Shown: one piece after another, positions 36,608 through 44,671 of the stretch
Position numbering within the stretch: the first letter of the stretch is position 1
How the letters are laid out: each line of letters begins with the position of its first letter
Source: Verrucomicrobiota bacterium
Lineage (GTDB): Bacteria; Verrucomicrobiota; Verrucomicrobiia; Opitutales; Opitutaceae
Length of the DNA: 64,000 nucleotides
Reading direction: 5' to 3'
Assembly (NCBI GenBank): GCA_023432225.1
Contig: JAEYUW010000046.1
Span: 1-64,000 of the forward strand
Translations under genes and position numbers: made by a program
Notes under the pieces: model-generated
Seen by the model: only the letters and a program-made list of their open reading frames with translations
What the model was told of the DNA's origin: nothing
The model's database searches: none

Positions 36608-37096
36608 ATGTCCACGTTCCTGATCGACGTTCCGATGCCCTCGATGGGCGCCACGGTGAGCGAACTCACCATCATCAACATCGTCGTCGCGCCCGGCACC
36701 CAGGTCGCCAAGGGCCAAAAGCTCGCCGAACTCGAGAGCGATAAATCGGCGTTCGATTTCGAGTCGCCCGCCGAAGGCACGATCATCGAGGTGAAGGGCA
36801 ACAAGGGCGACGTGAAGCGCTCCGGCGAAGCGCTCTTCCGCATGGAAACGGCCGATGCGAGCCTGCAACACCTCGCGATCGCCACGGCGAAGCACGACGC
36901 CGAAGTCGCCGCGCACGCCGCGCCGCACGCGCCCGCTCCGACCGCGAAGTCCCTCGTCTGGACGCCTCGCGCGACGAAGATGGCGCAGGAGGCCGGCCTC
37001 GATCCGACGAAGATTTTCGACATCGAAGCCACCGGTCCCGGCGGCCGCGTCTCGGGCGATGACGTGACGAAATACCTCGCGACCCGGAAGAGCTGA
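36608..37096 (+). CDS. Lipoyl-domain plus E3-binding-domain protein without acyltransferase
   Basis: 162 aa. The lipoyl domain occupies about 4-78 with the modified lysine probably Lys46 in ELESDKSAFDFESP. After an Ala/His/Pro linker, residues about 117-158 form a peripheral subunit-binding domain (TPRATKMAQEAGLDPTKIF and ATGPGGRVSGDDVTKYLA). The 2-oxoacid dehydrogenase E2 catalytic domain that normally follows is absent and the frame ends cleanly, so this is a mobile-arm or docking protein, or a split E2. ATG 36608 gives the family-like MSTFLIDVPMPSMG. No E1 or E3 gene is adjacent. Confidence 0.82.
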   Translation: MSTFLIDVPMPSMGATVSELTIINIVVAPGTQVAKGQKLAELESDKSAFDFESPAEGTIIEVKGNKGDVKRSGEALFRMETADASLQHLAIATAKHDAEVAAHAAPHAPAPTAKSLVWTPRATKMAQEAGLDPTKIFDIEATGPGGRVSGDDVTKYLATRKS

Positions 37097-37497
37097 GCGA
37101 AGACCGCTCGCGAGTTGCGCCCTCGTTGGTCGCTTGAGCGCATTGAGGTCAATGCGCTCCACCTGAGCGGGACGAGTCGGCGGCGGAGTGAGGTAGGGCG
37201 CGACCGCTGGGCGCACCGGGAGCGTCACCGGACTCGCGAGAGAGGCTCCAACAAAAGTGTAGGTGCGTTTGAGCCGAAGGCGTCACGAACTGAGCGGGAT
37301 GAAGTCACGCTGCGAAGTAGGGCCGGATTTATCCGGCCCAAGGACGCTACGACACCGGTTCGGGACCGGTTGAACCGGTCCCACGCCAAAGAGCGTCGTC
37401 CCTGTTTGGCGTAAGGTTCAAGCATGCCGCGCACGCGGCGGGCCCAGCGGTCCCCCCTACCATCGGTGCGCCAGCCGTGGCTGATATGACGGCGCCG
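37097..37497. repeat. Repeat-filled intergenic region
   Basis: No gene is seen. It contains GTAGGGCGCGACCGCTGGGC at about 37193 (its core recurs at 48819), a two-ended element 37317-37384 (GTAGGGCCGG-attt-ATCCGGCCC, then GGGACCGG-ttga-ACCGGTCCCAC), and at about 37430-37470 a GCACGCGGCGGG...CCCTACCATCG fragment that matches 44621-44656. A 14-bp palindrome TGACGGCGCCGTCA at 37487-37500 overlaps the stop of the next gene. Confidence 0.7.
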
Positions 37498-38436
37498 TCA
37501 GAGCTTCAGCAACTCCTGCACCTTCGGATCGTGCAGGTTGTCTTTCGTGATCACCACGAAATCGGTGTGAATCACCGGCGGCACGCTCTTGCCGTTGAGC
37601 AAATCCAGTGCGGCTTCGACCGCGGTGCGGCCGATCTCGACCGGCAACTGCGCGACCCAGCCGTGCATCGTGCCGGCTTCCAAGGCGCTCGCGACCGTCG
37701 CGTTCAGATTCATGCCGAAGCCGACGAACTTCACCGGTCGCGGTTGCTTCGTGAGCAGTTCGCACATTGCCATCGTGCCGGGAGTGCCGGAGGCCAGGAT
37801 CGCTTGGGTTTGCGGGTAACGGGTGAAGACCAGCGCGGCGCGCTCTCCTTCGACGCCATTCTCCGTGCTTGCGTAAATGTCGGCGTGCACGGGCGCCTTC
37901 GGGTGAGCCTCGCGCAGTTTTTCGAGAGCGCCATTCTCGCGGTCGCCGGTGGCGGCGTTGTTTTGCGCGTGGCGCAGGATGGAAATCTCGTCGGTGTCCT
38001 TGATCAGCGTGGCGAGTAGCTGGCCGGCGGCTTCGCCTGCGGCGCGGTGGTTCGTGCCGATGAAGGTCGCGCCCGCGGAGCCTGCGAGCGGGGAATCGAT
38101 CACGACGATCTTCACGCCCTTGGCCGCGAGAGCGGCCGCGGGTTCGGCCAGGGCATCTTTGCTCGTTGGCGCGATGATGATCGCCTGCACGCCGGCGGCG
38201 CCGAGGGCGTTGAGCAATTGAATCTGCACGGCGACGTCCGTCTCGGCGGGAGGTGCCTTGACGATGATCTCCGCGCCCCGAGCGGTGGCGGCCGCGGTCG
38301 CGGATTGCTCAACGACCTGCCAGAACTTCGCCCGGCCTTTGAGGAGCACGCCGATTTTCGGACCGGCAGCGAGGGCGGACGAGACGCAGCTCAGCAGGAG
38401 CGCGCCGAACACGAGGCGAACGAGAGTGCGGGTCAT
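37498..38436 (-). CDS. Periplasmic sugar-binding-type substrate-binding protein
   Basis: 312 aa with a signal peptide (MTRTLVRLVFGALLLSCVSS, cleavage after ALA). The mature protein follows the RbsB-like periplasmic binding fold: KIGVLLKGRAKFWQVVEQSA, AIIIAPTSKDALAEPA, GTNHRAAGEAAGQLL, AILASGTPGTMAMCELL and the C-terminal VIHTDFVVITKDNL. Such proteins bind sugars or autoinducers for an ABC importer or a sensor. No permease or ATPase gene is nearby, so it may serve a distant transporter or a sensory system. ATG 38436. Confidence 0.85.
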   Translation of the reverse strand: MTRTLVRLVFGALLLSCVSSALAAGPKIGVLLKGRAKFWQVVEQSATAAATARGAEIIVKAPPAETDVAVQIQLLNALGAAGVQAIIIAPTSKDALAEPAAALAAKGVKIVVIDSPLAGSAGATFIGTNHRAAGEAAGQLLATLIKDTDEISILRHAQNNAATGDRENGALEKLREAHPKAPVHADIYASTENGVEGERAALVFTRYPQTQAILASGTPGTMAMCELLTKQPRPVKFVGFGMNLNATVASALEAGTMHGWVAQLPVEIGRTAVEAALDLLNGKSVPPVIHTDFVVITKDNLHDPKVQELLKL

Positions 38437-38493
38437 GGGGGTGGGATAACGCCCCCATCTCATCGGCACAAAACCCGCGCGATTGAGCGCCCG

Positions 38494-39291
38494 CTAGGAC
38501 TGCAACTCGTAGCTGAGCACGCTGAGCGCCGACACCGCGGCCGTGTCACAGCGCAGCACGAGTGGCCCGAGCGTGACCGGCACGCAACCGGCCGCGGCGC
38601 ACGCGGCCATCTCGGTGGGCGAGAAGTCGCCTTCGGGCCCGACGAGCCACAGGGCTTGGTGCGGCGGGCGGTTGTGCTCGGCGCGCCAGTTGTCGACCAC
38701 GCCGCGCAAGGGGCGCGCGCCCGCATGCAGGCTGGCGACAAATTTGAGATCAAAACCCGGCGTCTGCACGTTGCCCGCCGGGACCGACGACGTCGCTGAG
38801 GCGGTCGTCCCGCGCAGGAAGGTCTCCAGGCTCTGCACCGGCGCGATCTCGGGCACCCACGGATTGCCGCACTGCTTGGCGGCTTCGATGGCCGCGACGC
38901 GCCATTTCTCGACCTTCTTCTCGGCGCGGGCGCCCTCGAGGTGCACTTGGGTGCGTTCGGTGATGAGCGGGACGATGCGAGCGGCACCGAGCTCCGTCGC
39001 TTGGCGGACGATTTCGTCCATCGTCGCGCCTTTCGGGAGAGCTTGCGCGAGCGTGATCGCGCACGGCAGCGGCGCGGATGGGTGAGTGGACTTTACCCGC
39101 AGCACAGTCGCCGTCTTCGCGGGATCAGCGCATTCGCATTCCCACTCCCGGCCGCGGCCGTCGAAGGCCACAACTGGATCGCCGCGCTGGCACCGGTTCA
39201 CGACGACGAGGTGATGGCTCTCATCCGCGGCGAGCAGGATCTCGGTGGCGTTGACCGATGCGTCGGGAGCATAAGCGCGAAAATCGGGCAT
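38494..39291 (-). CDS. rsmE: 16S rRNA (uracil-1498-N3)-methyltransferase
   Basis: 265-aa SPOUT methyltransferase. The N-terminal PUA-like part includes ADESHHLVVVNRCQRGD; the core has ALPKGATMDEIVRQATELG, IVPLITERTQVHLEG, IEAAKQCGNPWVPEI and the knotted SAM site LWLVGPEGDFSPTEM followed by LGPLVLRCDTAAVSAL. All are typical of RsmE. ATG 39291 (MPDFRAYAPDAS) is preferred to one seven codons upstream. Confidence 0.93.
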   Translation of the reverse strand: MPDFRAYAPDASVNATEILLAADESHHLVVVNRCQRGDPVVAFDGRGREWECECADPAKTATVLRVKSTHPSAPLPCAITLAQALPKGATMDEIVRQATELGAARIVPLITERTQVHLEGARAEKKVEKWRVAAIEAAKQCGNPWVPEIAPVQSLETFLRGTTASATSSVPAGNVQTPGFDLKFVASLHAGARPLRGVVDNWRAEHNRPPHQALWLVGPEGDFSPTEMAACAAAGCVPVTLGPLVLRCDTAAVSALSVLSYELQS

Positions 39292-39403
39292 GCCGCAGTG
39301 TCGCGTGCCCACGGCGTTGCGTCAACGTCCCGCCCGCGGCGAATTGACGGCGCGCACGACGGCTGGCACCTAAGAACCGCGCGGTGCGCGCGTAGATCTG
39401 ATC

Positions 39404-39841
39404 ATGAAGCTACCCCGTGTCCGTTTCGTTACCGTTGTGGCGGTGTTACTGTGGAGCAGCGTCATCGTGCTCGGCGCGTGGCTGGCCGCTTATCAGCACC
39501 GCAAGGATTTCGCGGATTACTCGCCCAGCGAGCAGATCGACCAGTTCACCCCGACGCGGTTGGTGCATCATCTCTTGCTCGATGGCGGCACCCAGATTTT
39601 CGAAGCGACGTCGCCGGATGGAAGCTACGTGGTCAGGATGCGACACGATGCGACGACGCCCGTGCTGGTTGAACTCTGCACGGCGCCCGCCGGGACGGCG
39701 CTCGATCCCACCGCGCCCGAGACGGCCGCCTTGCAGCGGTCGCTCGAGCGGGCGCTAGCCTCCGGGCAACTGAGCGCGGACTCGGACGGGGCCGCGCGAG
39801 CGTTGCAGAAGCTGCTGGCCCGTGACGTGGCGGCGCGCTGA
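39404..39841 (+). CDS. Small single-pass membrane protein of unknown function
   Basis: 145 aa; N-terminal TM helix (about 8-30, VTVVAVLLWSSVIVLGAWLAA), then a polar domain with QIDQFTPTRLVHHLLLDGGT and TSPDGSYVVRMRHDATTPVL, ending in a helical Ala/Leu-rich segment. No known family recognised. The gene is 59 bp upstream of tRNA-Leu. Codon use matches neighbouring genes, which supports it being real. Confidence 0.7.
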   Translation: MKLPRVRFVTVVAVLLWSSVIVLGAWLAAYQHRKDFADYSPSEQIDQFTPTRLVHHLLLDGGTQIFEATSPDGSYVVRMRHDATTPVLVELCTAPAGTALDPTAPETAALQRSLERALASGQLSADSDGAARALQKLLARDVAAR

Positions 39842-39900
39842 CGGACAAAAATCAGGGTTTACTTCGGCGCGCGGCGCGGTTTCTTTCGCGGCCTTGGCTC

Positions 39901-39988
39901 GCCCGAATGGCGGAATTGGCAGACGCAACGGACTCAAAATCCGTCGCCCTCTAAAGGCGTGTGGGTTCGACCCCCTCTTCGGGCACCA
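39901..39988 (+). tRNA. tRNA-Leu (anticodon CAA)
   Basis: Class II tRNA with acceptor GCCCGAA/TTCGGGC, anticodon stem ACGGA/TCCGT around loop CTCAAAA giving anticodon CAA (reads UUG), a long variable arm CGCC-ctctaaa-GGCG, the T loop TTCGACC, and an encoded CCA end. The T stem has one U-U mismatch. UUG is the Leu codon used at both Leu positions of the small ORF upstream of leuA. Confidence 0.95.
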
Positions 39989-40017
39989 AATTTCTTTCGC
40001 GAGGCGAAAGAAATTTG
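39987..40017 (+). terminator. Perfect 14-bp hairpin overlapping the tRNA 3' end
   Basis: CAAATTTCTTTCGC pairs with GCGAAAGAAATTTG around a GAG loop. The 5' arm begins at the last two bases of the tRNA CCA. No long T tract follows. It is probably the tRNA transcript terminator or a processing signal. Confidence 0.6.
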
Positions 40018-40131
40018 TCCGCCGTGGCCGCGGCGAAGGCGGACCAACCGCGGCAAATTTCCGGATAGGATCCGGGTTGGCCGGCCCACTCCGAGCAGCG
40101 AGTCACGCGCGGCGATCGGACCAGCGGGCGA

Positions 40132-41103
40132 TTATTTCTTCGCTGGGGCCGGCTTCGGTTCGTCGACGCCGAGAATGATCAGTTCGCCGGGGGTCGCATA
40201 GCCGCGGCGGATGCCGGCGCGTTGGGTCGTGGGCTTGTCCGTGGTGCGGCCGAAGAACTCTGCTCCGACCTGGCTCATCCGGTTCACCGCGATCGGGAAG
40301 TTGGAGCCCGCCGCGCGCATGTTGACGTGGGCGACCCACAGGGGCTTTCGCTTCTGCCCTGGTTCCAGTCGGGTGCGGACATCGTAGGCGACTAATACGA
40401 TCAGGTAGCGCTCGGTGGTGAGATCGGCGTGCAGCACGTCCCGTTCGGCGCTGCCAAAGACCTTCCCCTCGAGTTCCCGCATGGTTTTGGTGTAGCCGAG
40501 CAACTGGGCGTTGCTCGCCTCACCGTAAGCGCGTGCGGCCTCGTCGCTGAGCCCTTTGATGAGGTCGAAAGTCGGAGAGATTTCCCAGCCTCGCAGTGAG
40601 CCGGAGACTTCAGTGGGTGACGGATCGCCCATGCCTTCGGTGTCGTGCGACGGTTCGGGATCCTTGAGCAGCTGGTCGGCGGCGGTGTTGTCGGCGTGCG
40701 GTGTGTTGCGCGGATCGAACGACAACGTCGTGATATCCTGCGCCTCGCGCATCGATTGGTGCGGCGTGGTGACGCCCCAGTGCACCACGATCAACAGGTC
40801 GGCGGTTGCGAGGTCCTTGGCCGGCCAATAGGCCTGACGCGCCAGTTCCGGTGCGAGTGACTGCGCGAGCTGGCGTATCGTCATCCGCTCCAGGGAGCGG
40901 TCTGCCGTGATGCCGCCGAAGTAGCTGCCTTCGCCGATCACATAGGTCTCCTGTTTCACTTCCGCGCCTTCGAATTTTCGTTGCGTGTAGGCCGGGTCCG
41001 CCCGGGCGCTGACCACCACGTGATCGTCGGCCCAGGCCGTCTGAGACACAGCCCAAGCCACGCTCAACGTGAGCGCGAGGCGGAACGTGGGGCAGGGGCT
41101 CAT
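40132..41103 (-). CDS. Secreted protein of unknown function
   Basis: 323 aa with signal peptide (MSPCPTFRLALTLSVAWAVS, cleavage after AWA). The mature part contains KQETYVIGEGSYFGGITADR, ADLLIVVHWGVTTPHQSM, a region of Asp/Glu/Pro-rich sequence, then TTERYLIVLVAYDVRTRLEP and KPLWVAHVNMRAAGSNF. The VAYDV/WVAHVNMR blocks suggest a lipoprotein-like or DUF4136-like fold but I do not recognise a family. ATG 41103. It is divergent from tetR, and two palindromes lie in the shared 183-bp upstream region. Confidence 0.7.
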   Translation of the reverse strand: MSPCPTFRLALTLSVAWAVSQTAWADDHVVVSARADPAYTQRKFEGAEVKQETYVIGEGSYFGGITADRSLERMTIRQLAQSLAPELARQAYWPAKDLATADLLIVVHWGVTTPHQSMREAQDITTLSFDPRNTPHADNTAADQLLKDPEPSHDTEGMGDPSPTEVSGSLRGWEISPTFDLIKGLSDEAARAYGEASNAQLLGYTKTMRELEGKVFGSAERDVLHADLTTERYLIVLVAYDVRTRLEPGQKRKPLWVAHVNMRAAGSNFPIAVNRMSQVGAEFFGRTTDKPTTQRAGIRRGYATPGELIILGVDEPKPAPAKK

Positions 41104-41174
41104 GGGGGTATTCCCGACTACACGGGGTCGGTCGTCAGGGTGCAAGGCGGGCGCTGGAACGGTAGATCGCAGTT

Positions 41175-41189
41175 TATCTGTCAGTCAGA
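41175..41189. promoter_or_regulatory. Candidate TetR-type operator in the divergent promoter region
   Basis: ATCTG-TCAGT-CAGAT, a 15-bp imperfect palindrome with 5-bp arms. It is located between the secreted-protein gene and tetR and 98 bp upstream of the tetR start. Its CTGTCAGTCAG core is typical of sites bound by efflux-associated TetR proteins. Inferred from position and symmetry. Confidence 0.45.
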
Positions 41190-41269
41190 TCGCCAATTGG
41201 GCGTCGCCGCCCACGCCGCCACCTGCGCGGGGTGGCGCGCAGATCGGATTTGCGCGCGGGGTGAATCGA

Positions 41270-41287
41270 TGCAAGTAAGCACTTGCA
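41270..41287. promoter_or_regulatory. Palindrome at the tetR start codon
   Basis: TGCAAGT-AAGC-ACTTGCA, with perfect 7-bp arms and 4-bp spacer, ending at the A of ATG 41287. Could be an autoregulatory operator or an RNA hairpin masking the start. An alternative start at ATG 41269 would place it inside the gene; the symmetry favours 41287. Confidence 0.5.
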
Positions 41288-41889
41288 TGAAAAATCGCTC
41301 CGCGCCTGTCGCACCCGCCCGCGACCGCCTTCTGCAGGCGGCGGCCCGGGTTTATGCCCGTCATGGACTGAGCGGAGCGACCACGCGCGCGATCGCGAAC
41401 GAAGCCGGGGTCAACGAGGTCACGCTCTTTCGCATTTTTGAGACCAAGGAGCGCCTGCTCGACGCTGTGGTGCAGGCGCAGTTTTCCGCGCCCGGCGATC
41501 TGCCGGTGGCTCCGCCGCGGTCGGCGCGCGGCAATCTTCGGGCCGACTTGTTGGAGCAGGCCCGGCGCTACGAAGAGCGCGTGCAGGAGAACTTGCTGCT
41601 GATCCGGACGATGATCGGCGAGATTCACCGACACGGCGACAACGAGCGACGCGTTTACCAATCCCTCTTCCGGCCGTTGCGGGATGCGATGGTGGAGCGG
41701 TTCTCCGAGGCGCAAAACCGGCGCGAACTGCGCAAAGGCGTCTCGCCGACGCTGCTGGCCGATCTCCTGGTGGGGATGATTTTTACCGGGGTGCTGCGGC
41801 GATCGTCCGCGCATTTCCACCGCGACTACTCGGCCGCCGAGTATCTTGAAACTGCGGTGGACCTCGTGCTCCGCGGCGCCACTCCCTGA
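41287..41889 (+). CDS. TetR-family regulator of the efflux operon
   Basis: 200 aa. N-terminal helix-turn-helix: RDRLLQAAARVYARHGLSGA followed by TTRAIANEAGVNEVTLFRIF, then a helical ligand-binding C-terminal domain with FRPLRDAMVERFSEAQN and LLVGMIFTGVLRRS. It is 27 bp upstream of the emrA-like gene on the same strand, so it most likely represses the efflux genes and itself. ATG 41287 (MKNRSAPVAP) or ATG 41269 are both possible. Confidence 0.9.
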   Translation: MKNRSAPVAPARDRLLQAAARVYARHGLSGATTRAIANEAGVNEVTLFRIFETKERLLDAVVQAQFSAPGDLPVAPPRSARGNLRADLLEQARRYEERVQENLLLIRTMIGEIHRHGDNERRVYQSLFRPLRDAMVERFSEAQNRRELRKGVSPTLLADLLVGMIFTGVLRRSSAHFHRDYSAAEYLETAVDLVLRGATP

Positions 41890-41916
41890 ATCACCAGCCT
41901 GTCGCTCTCCTTTCTC

Positions 41917-43008
41917 ATGTCCGATACCGTCACCTCTTCTTCTGCTCCCCGTGAAACTCGCCGCGGCCTGCGTCGCGTGCTGTTGCTCGCCGGGCCGCTC
42001 GTGCTCGTCGCCGCCGGGCTTTACTTCTATCTGCACGGCGGACGCGTCGTCTCGAGCGACAATGCTTACGTTCACGCCGACAAGCTGACCGTCACCACCG
42101 AAGTTGCCGGCACGGTTCGCGAGGTGCTTGTCGCAGACAACCAGCGTGTCACCGCGGGCGCGGTGCTGTTCCGCCTCGATGAGGAACCCTATCGCATCGC
42201 GCTCGCGCAGGCGCGGGCCCAGCTTGAGTCGACGCGCCTGGATCTCGCCACCACGCGGGGCAGCTACGGGCAGAAACTCGCCGCCATCGCCGAAGCGCGC
42301 GAGCAGGCGGGGTTCGCTCAGCGCGAGTTTCGCCGCCAGGAAGCGCTCACGGAGCGCAACGTGAACACCGAAGCCGCGCTCGATCAGGCGCGCCATGCCG
42401 TTGCGGCCGCCGCGGCGCGCGTCGCCACGCTCGAGCGCGATGCCGCCACGACGCTCGCCTCGCTCGGCGGGGAAGACGCCGTCGATGATCGCAACCCGCG
42501 CGTGCTCGCGGCTCAGGCCAAGGTCGACGCCGCCGAGCGCGACCTGCGCAAATGCGTCGTGCGTGCGCCGATCGACGGCATCGTCGCCAACGTCACCAAT
42601 CTCCCGGTCGGCCGCTACCTGCAGACCGCGCAAGCGGCCTTCACGCTGGTCGCCACCGATCACGTCTGGATCGAAGCAAATCTGAAGGAAACCGAGCTCA
42701 CCTACGTCGCGAGCGGCAACCCGGTGGAAATTGAGATCGACACTTATCCGCACCGCAAGTGGCGCGGTCACGTGGAGGCGGTTGGCGCGGCCACCGGCGC
42801 CGAGTTTGCGCTTATCCCGGCGCAGAACGCGTCTGGCAACTGGGTGAAAACGGTGCAGCGCATTCCCGTGCGCGTGCGCCTCGAGACCACGGATCGCGAG
42901 CACCCGCTCCGCGCCGGTATGAGCGCACAGGTCGAGATCGACACAGGCCACCGGCGCTCGTTGGGCGACCTGGCCCGGGGCTTTCACCGCGACGACGACC
43001 GGACCTGA
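41917..43008 (+). CDS. emrA: HlyD/EmrA-type membrane fusion protein
   Basis: 363 aa periplasmic adaptor. A single TM helix (about 22-40, LLLAGPLVLVAAGLYFYL) is followed by SDNAYVHADKLTVTTEVAGT, the EmrA-type first lipoyl half. A coiled-coil hairpin is at about 95-205, the second half is KCVVRAPIDGIVANVTNLPV, and the barrel region is ETELTYVASGNPVEIEIDTY. It links the inner-membrane pump encoded next to an outer-membrane channel not seen here. It ends 3 bp before the pump gene. Confidence 0.9.
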   Translation: MSDTVTSSSAPRETRRGLRRVLLLAGPLVLVAAGLYFYLHGGRVVSSDNAYVHADKLTVTTEVAGTVREVLVADNQRVTAGAVLFRLDEEPYRIALAQARAQLESTRLDLATTRGSYGQKLAAIAEAREQAGFAQREFRRQEALTERNVNTEAALDQARHAVAAAAARVATLERDAATTLASLGGEDAVDDRNPRVLAAQAKVDAAERDLRKCVVRAPIDGIVANVTNLPVGRYLQTAQAAFTLVATDHVWIEANLKETELTYVASGNPVEIEIDTYPHRKWRGHVEAVGAATGAEFALIPAQNASGNWVKTVQRIPVRVRLETTDREHPLRAGMSAQVEIDTGHRRSLGDLARGFHRDDDRT

Positions 43009-43011
43009 CGC

Positions 43012-44544
43012 GTGGCCACGCTGCCCGGACAACCCTCGCATCGCGGGGCGATCACGATTTGCGTGATGCTCGCGACGATCATGCAGGCGCTCGACACCAC
43101 GATCGCCAACGTCGCTCTGCCTTACATGCAGAGCAGTCTCTCGGCTGGCGCGGACCAGATTAATTTGGTGCTCACGTCCTACATCGTTGCCGCGGCGATC
43201 ATGATGCCGGCCACCGGTTGGCTCGCCGCGCGTTTGGGACGGAAGAACCTCTTTCTGATCTCCGTCGTCGGCTTCACCTTCGCTTCGGTGCTGTGTGGAC
43301 TGGCGATGTCGCTCGAGCAAATGGTGCTCTACCGGCTGTTGCAGGGCGTGTTCGGCGCGACACTCGTGCCGCTCTCGCAGGCTGTGTTGCTCGATGAATA
43401 TCCGAAGGAGCAACACGGCTCCGCCATGGCGTTATGGGGCGTCGGCGTGATGGTCGGACCGATTCTCGGGCCGACGCTCGGCGGGTGGCTGACGGAACTC
43501 TACGACTGGCGCTGGGTGTTCTACATCAATCTGCCGGTGGGCGTGCTCACGTTTCTCGGCCTCTCGGCGTATCTCCACAAGTCGGAGCCGCAGAAGGGAC
43601 TTTATTTCGACTGGTTTGGTTTTCTCACGCTGGCGCTCGCGATCGGTGCACTGCAGATGATGCTCGATCGCGGCGAACAACTTGAATGGTTCGACTCGCC
43701 GGAGATCGTAATCGAAGCCGCGCTCTCGGGCCTCGGCTTCTACTTGTTCATCGCGCACACGCTCACGGCGACGCGACCGTTCCTGGATATGCGGCTGTTC
43801 CGCGACCGGAATTTCGCGACCGGCATGGTGTTCATTTTTATCGTGGGCATCATCTTGCTCGCGACGCTGGCGTTGCTCACGCCGTTCCTGCAGACGTTGC
43901 TCGGCTATCCGGTGATGACGGCAGGCATGCTGCTCGCGCCGCGCGGCATCGGCACGATGCTGGCGATGATCATCGTCGGCCGGCTCGTGACGCGCGTCGA
44001 TCCGCGCTGGCTGGTGGGGCTCGGGCTGCTGCTGACGTCGCTCGCGCTGTGGCAAATGAGCCAGTTCTCGCTCGATGTCACAGCGCGCATGCTCGTGACG
44101 TCCGGCGTAATTCAAGGCCTCGGGCTGGGGTTCCTTTTTGTGCCTTTGAGCACGATGACCTTCGCCACGCTGCCCGCGGACCTGCGCACCTCTGGCACGG
44201 CGCTCTACAGTCTCTCGCGCAATCTCGGTTCGAGCATCGGCATCTCGGTCGTCGTGTTCGAACTCGGCCAGTTCAGCAGCCAGTCGCACGCGGCGCTGGC
44301 CGAGTTCGTGAATCCGTTTCGTCCCGCGATGCAGCAGCTTCCGTCTCTGCTCGATCCCAGCGCGGTGGGCGGCCGGGCGCTGCTCGACGCGTTGGTGCAG
44401 AAGCAGGCGGCGCTGCTGGCGTTTCTGGCGGATTTTAAGCTGATGCTGTTCGTGACGCTCGCTGCGCTGCCGCTGGTTTTTGTGATGCGCCGACCCGCAC
44501 CACACGCCACCAGCGACGAAGAAATAGCGGCGGCACTGGAGTAA
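43012..44544 (+). CDS. emrB: DHA2-family (EmrB/QacA) multidrug efflux MFS transporter
   Basis: 510 aa with about 14 hydrophobic segments, the usual DHA2 size. The first helix contains the family motif LDTTIANVALPYMQ; also WLAARLGRKNLFLISVVGF (motif A-like), RLLQGVFGATLVPLSQAVLL and GPILGPTLGGWLTELYDWRW (motif C). Proton-driven drug export is expected with the EmrA-type adaptor. The start codon is GTG 43012. Confidence 0.92.
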   Translation: MATLPGQPSHRGAITICVMLATIMQALDTTIANVALPYMQSSLSAGADQINLVLTSYIVAAAIMMPATGWLAARLGRKNLFLISVVGFTFASVLCGLAMSLEQMVLYRLLQGVFGATLVPLSQAVLLDEYPKEQHGSAMALWGVGVMVGPILGPTLGGWLTELYDWRWVFYINLPVGVLTFLGLSAYLHKSEPQKGLYFDWFGFLTLALAIGALQMMLDRGEQLEWFDSPEIVIEAALSGLGFYLFIAHTLTATRPFLDMRLFRDRNFATGMVFIFIVGIILLATLALLTPFLQTLLGYPVMTAGMLLAPRGIGTMLAMIIVGRLVTRVDPRWLVGLGLLLTSLALWQMSQFSLDVTARMLVTSGVIQGLGLGFLFVPLSTMTFATLPADLRTSGTALYSLSRNLGSSIGISVVVFELGQFSSQSHAALAEFVNPFRPAMQQLPSLLDPSAVGGRALLDALVQKQAALLAFLADFKLMLFVTLAALPLVFVMRRPAPHATSDEEIAAALE

Positions 44545-44620
44545 ACGTTGGGCGGAAAAGTTCCGCTTGGACCGTGGGGCGAACCGCGGGGCGCGGACGG
44601 GCTGCTTATTGCCGTGACAT

Positions 44621-44656
44621 GCACGCGGCGGGAGGAGACTCGCCGCCCTACCATCG
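44621..44656. repeat. Partial hairpin element with CCCTACCATCG end
   Basis: GGCGGGAGGAGACTCGCCGCC followed by CTACCATCG forms a hairpin (GGCG/CGCC). The GCACGCGGCGGG start and CCCTACCATCG end match the fragment at about 37430-37470. It is between emrB and the LysR gene. A short GCGGAAAAGTTCCGC hairpin at 44552-44566 just after emrB may be its terminator. Confidence 0.6.
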
Positions 44657-44671
44657 CGCGGCGCGGCGTGC

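Noticed and set aside
37115..37434. Open frames of 70-99 codons on both strands in the gap after the lipoyl protein
   Set aside because: They are built from repeat elements and are Arg/Thr-rich with no conserved feature.
41185..43416. Minus-strand frame of about 740 codons over tetR-emrA
   Set aside because: Arg/His/Gly-rich antisense of recognised genes, no domain.
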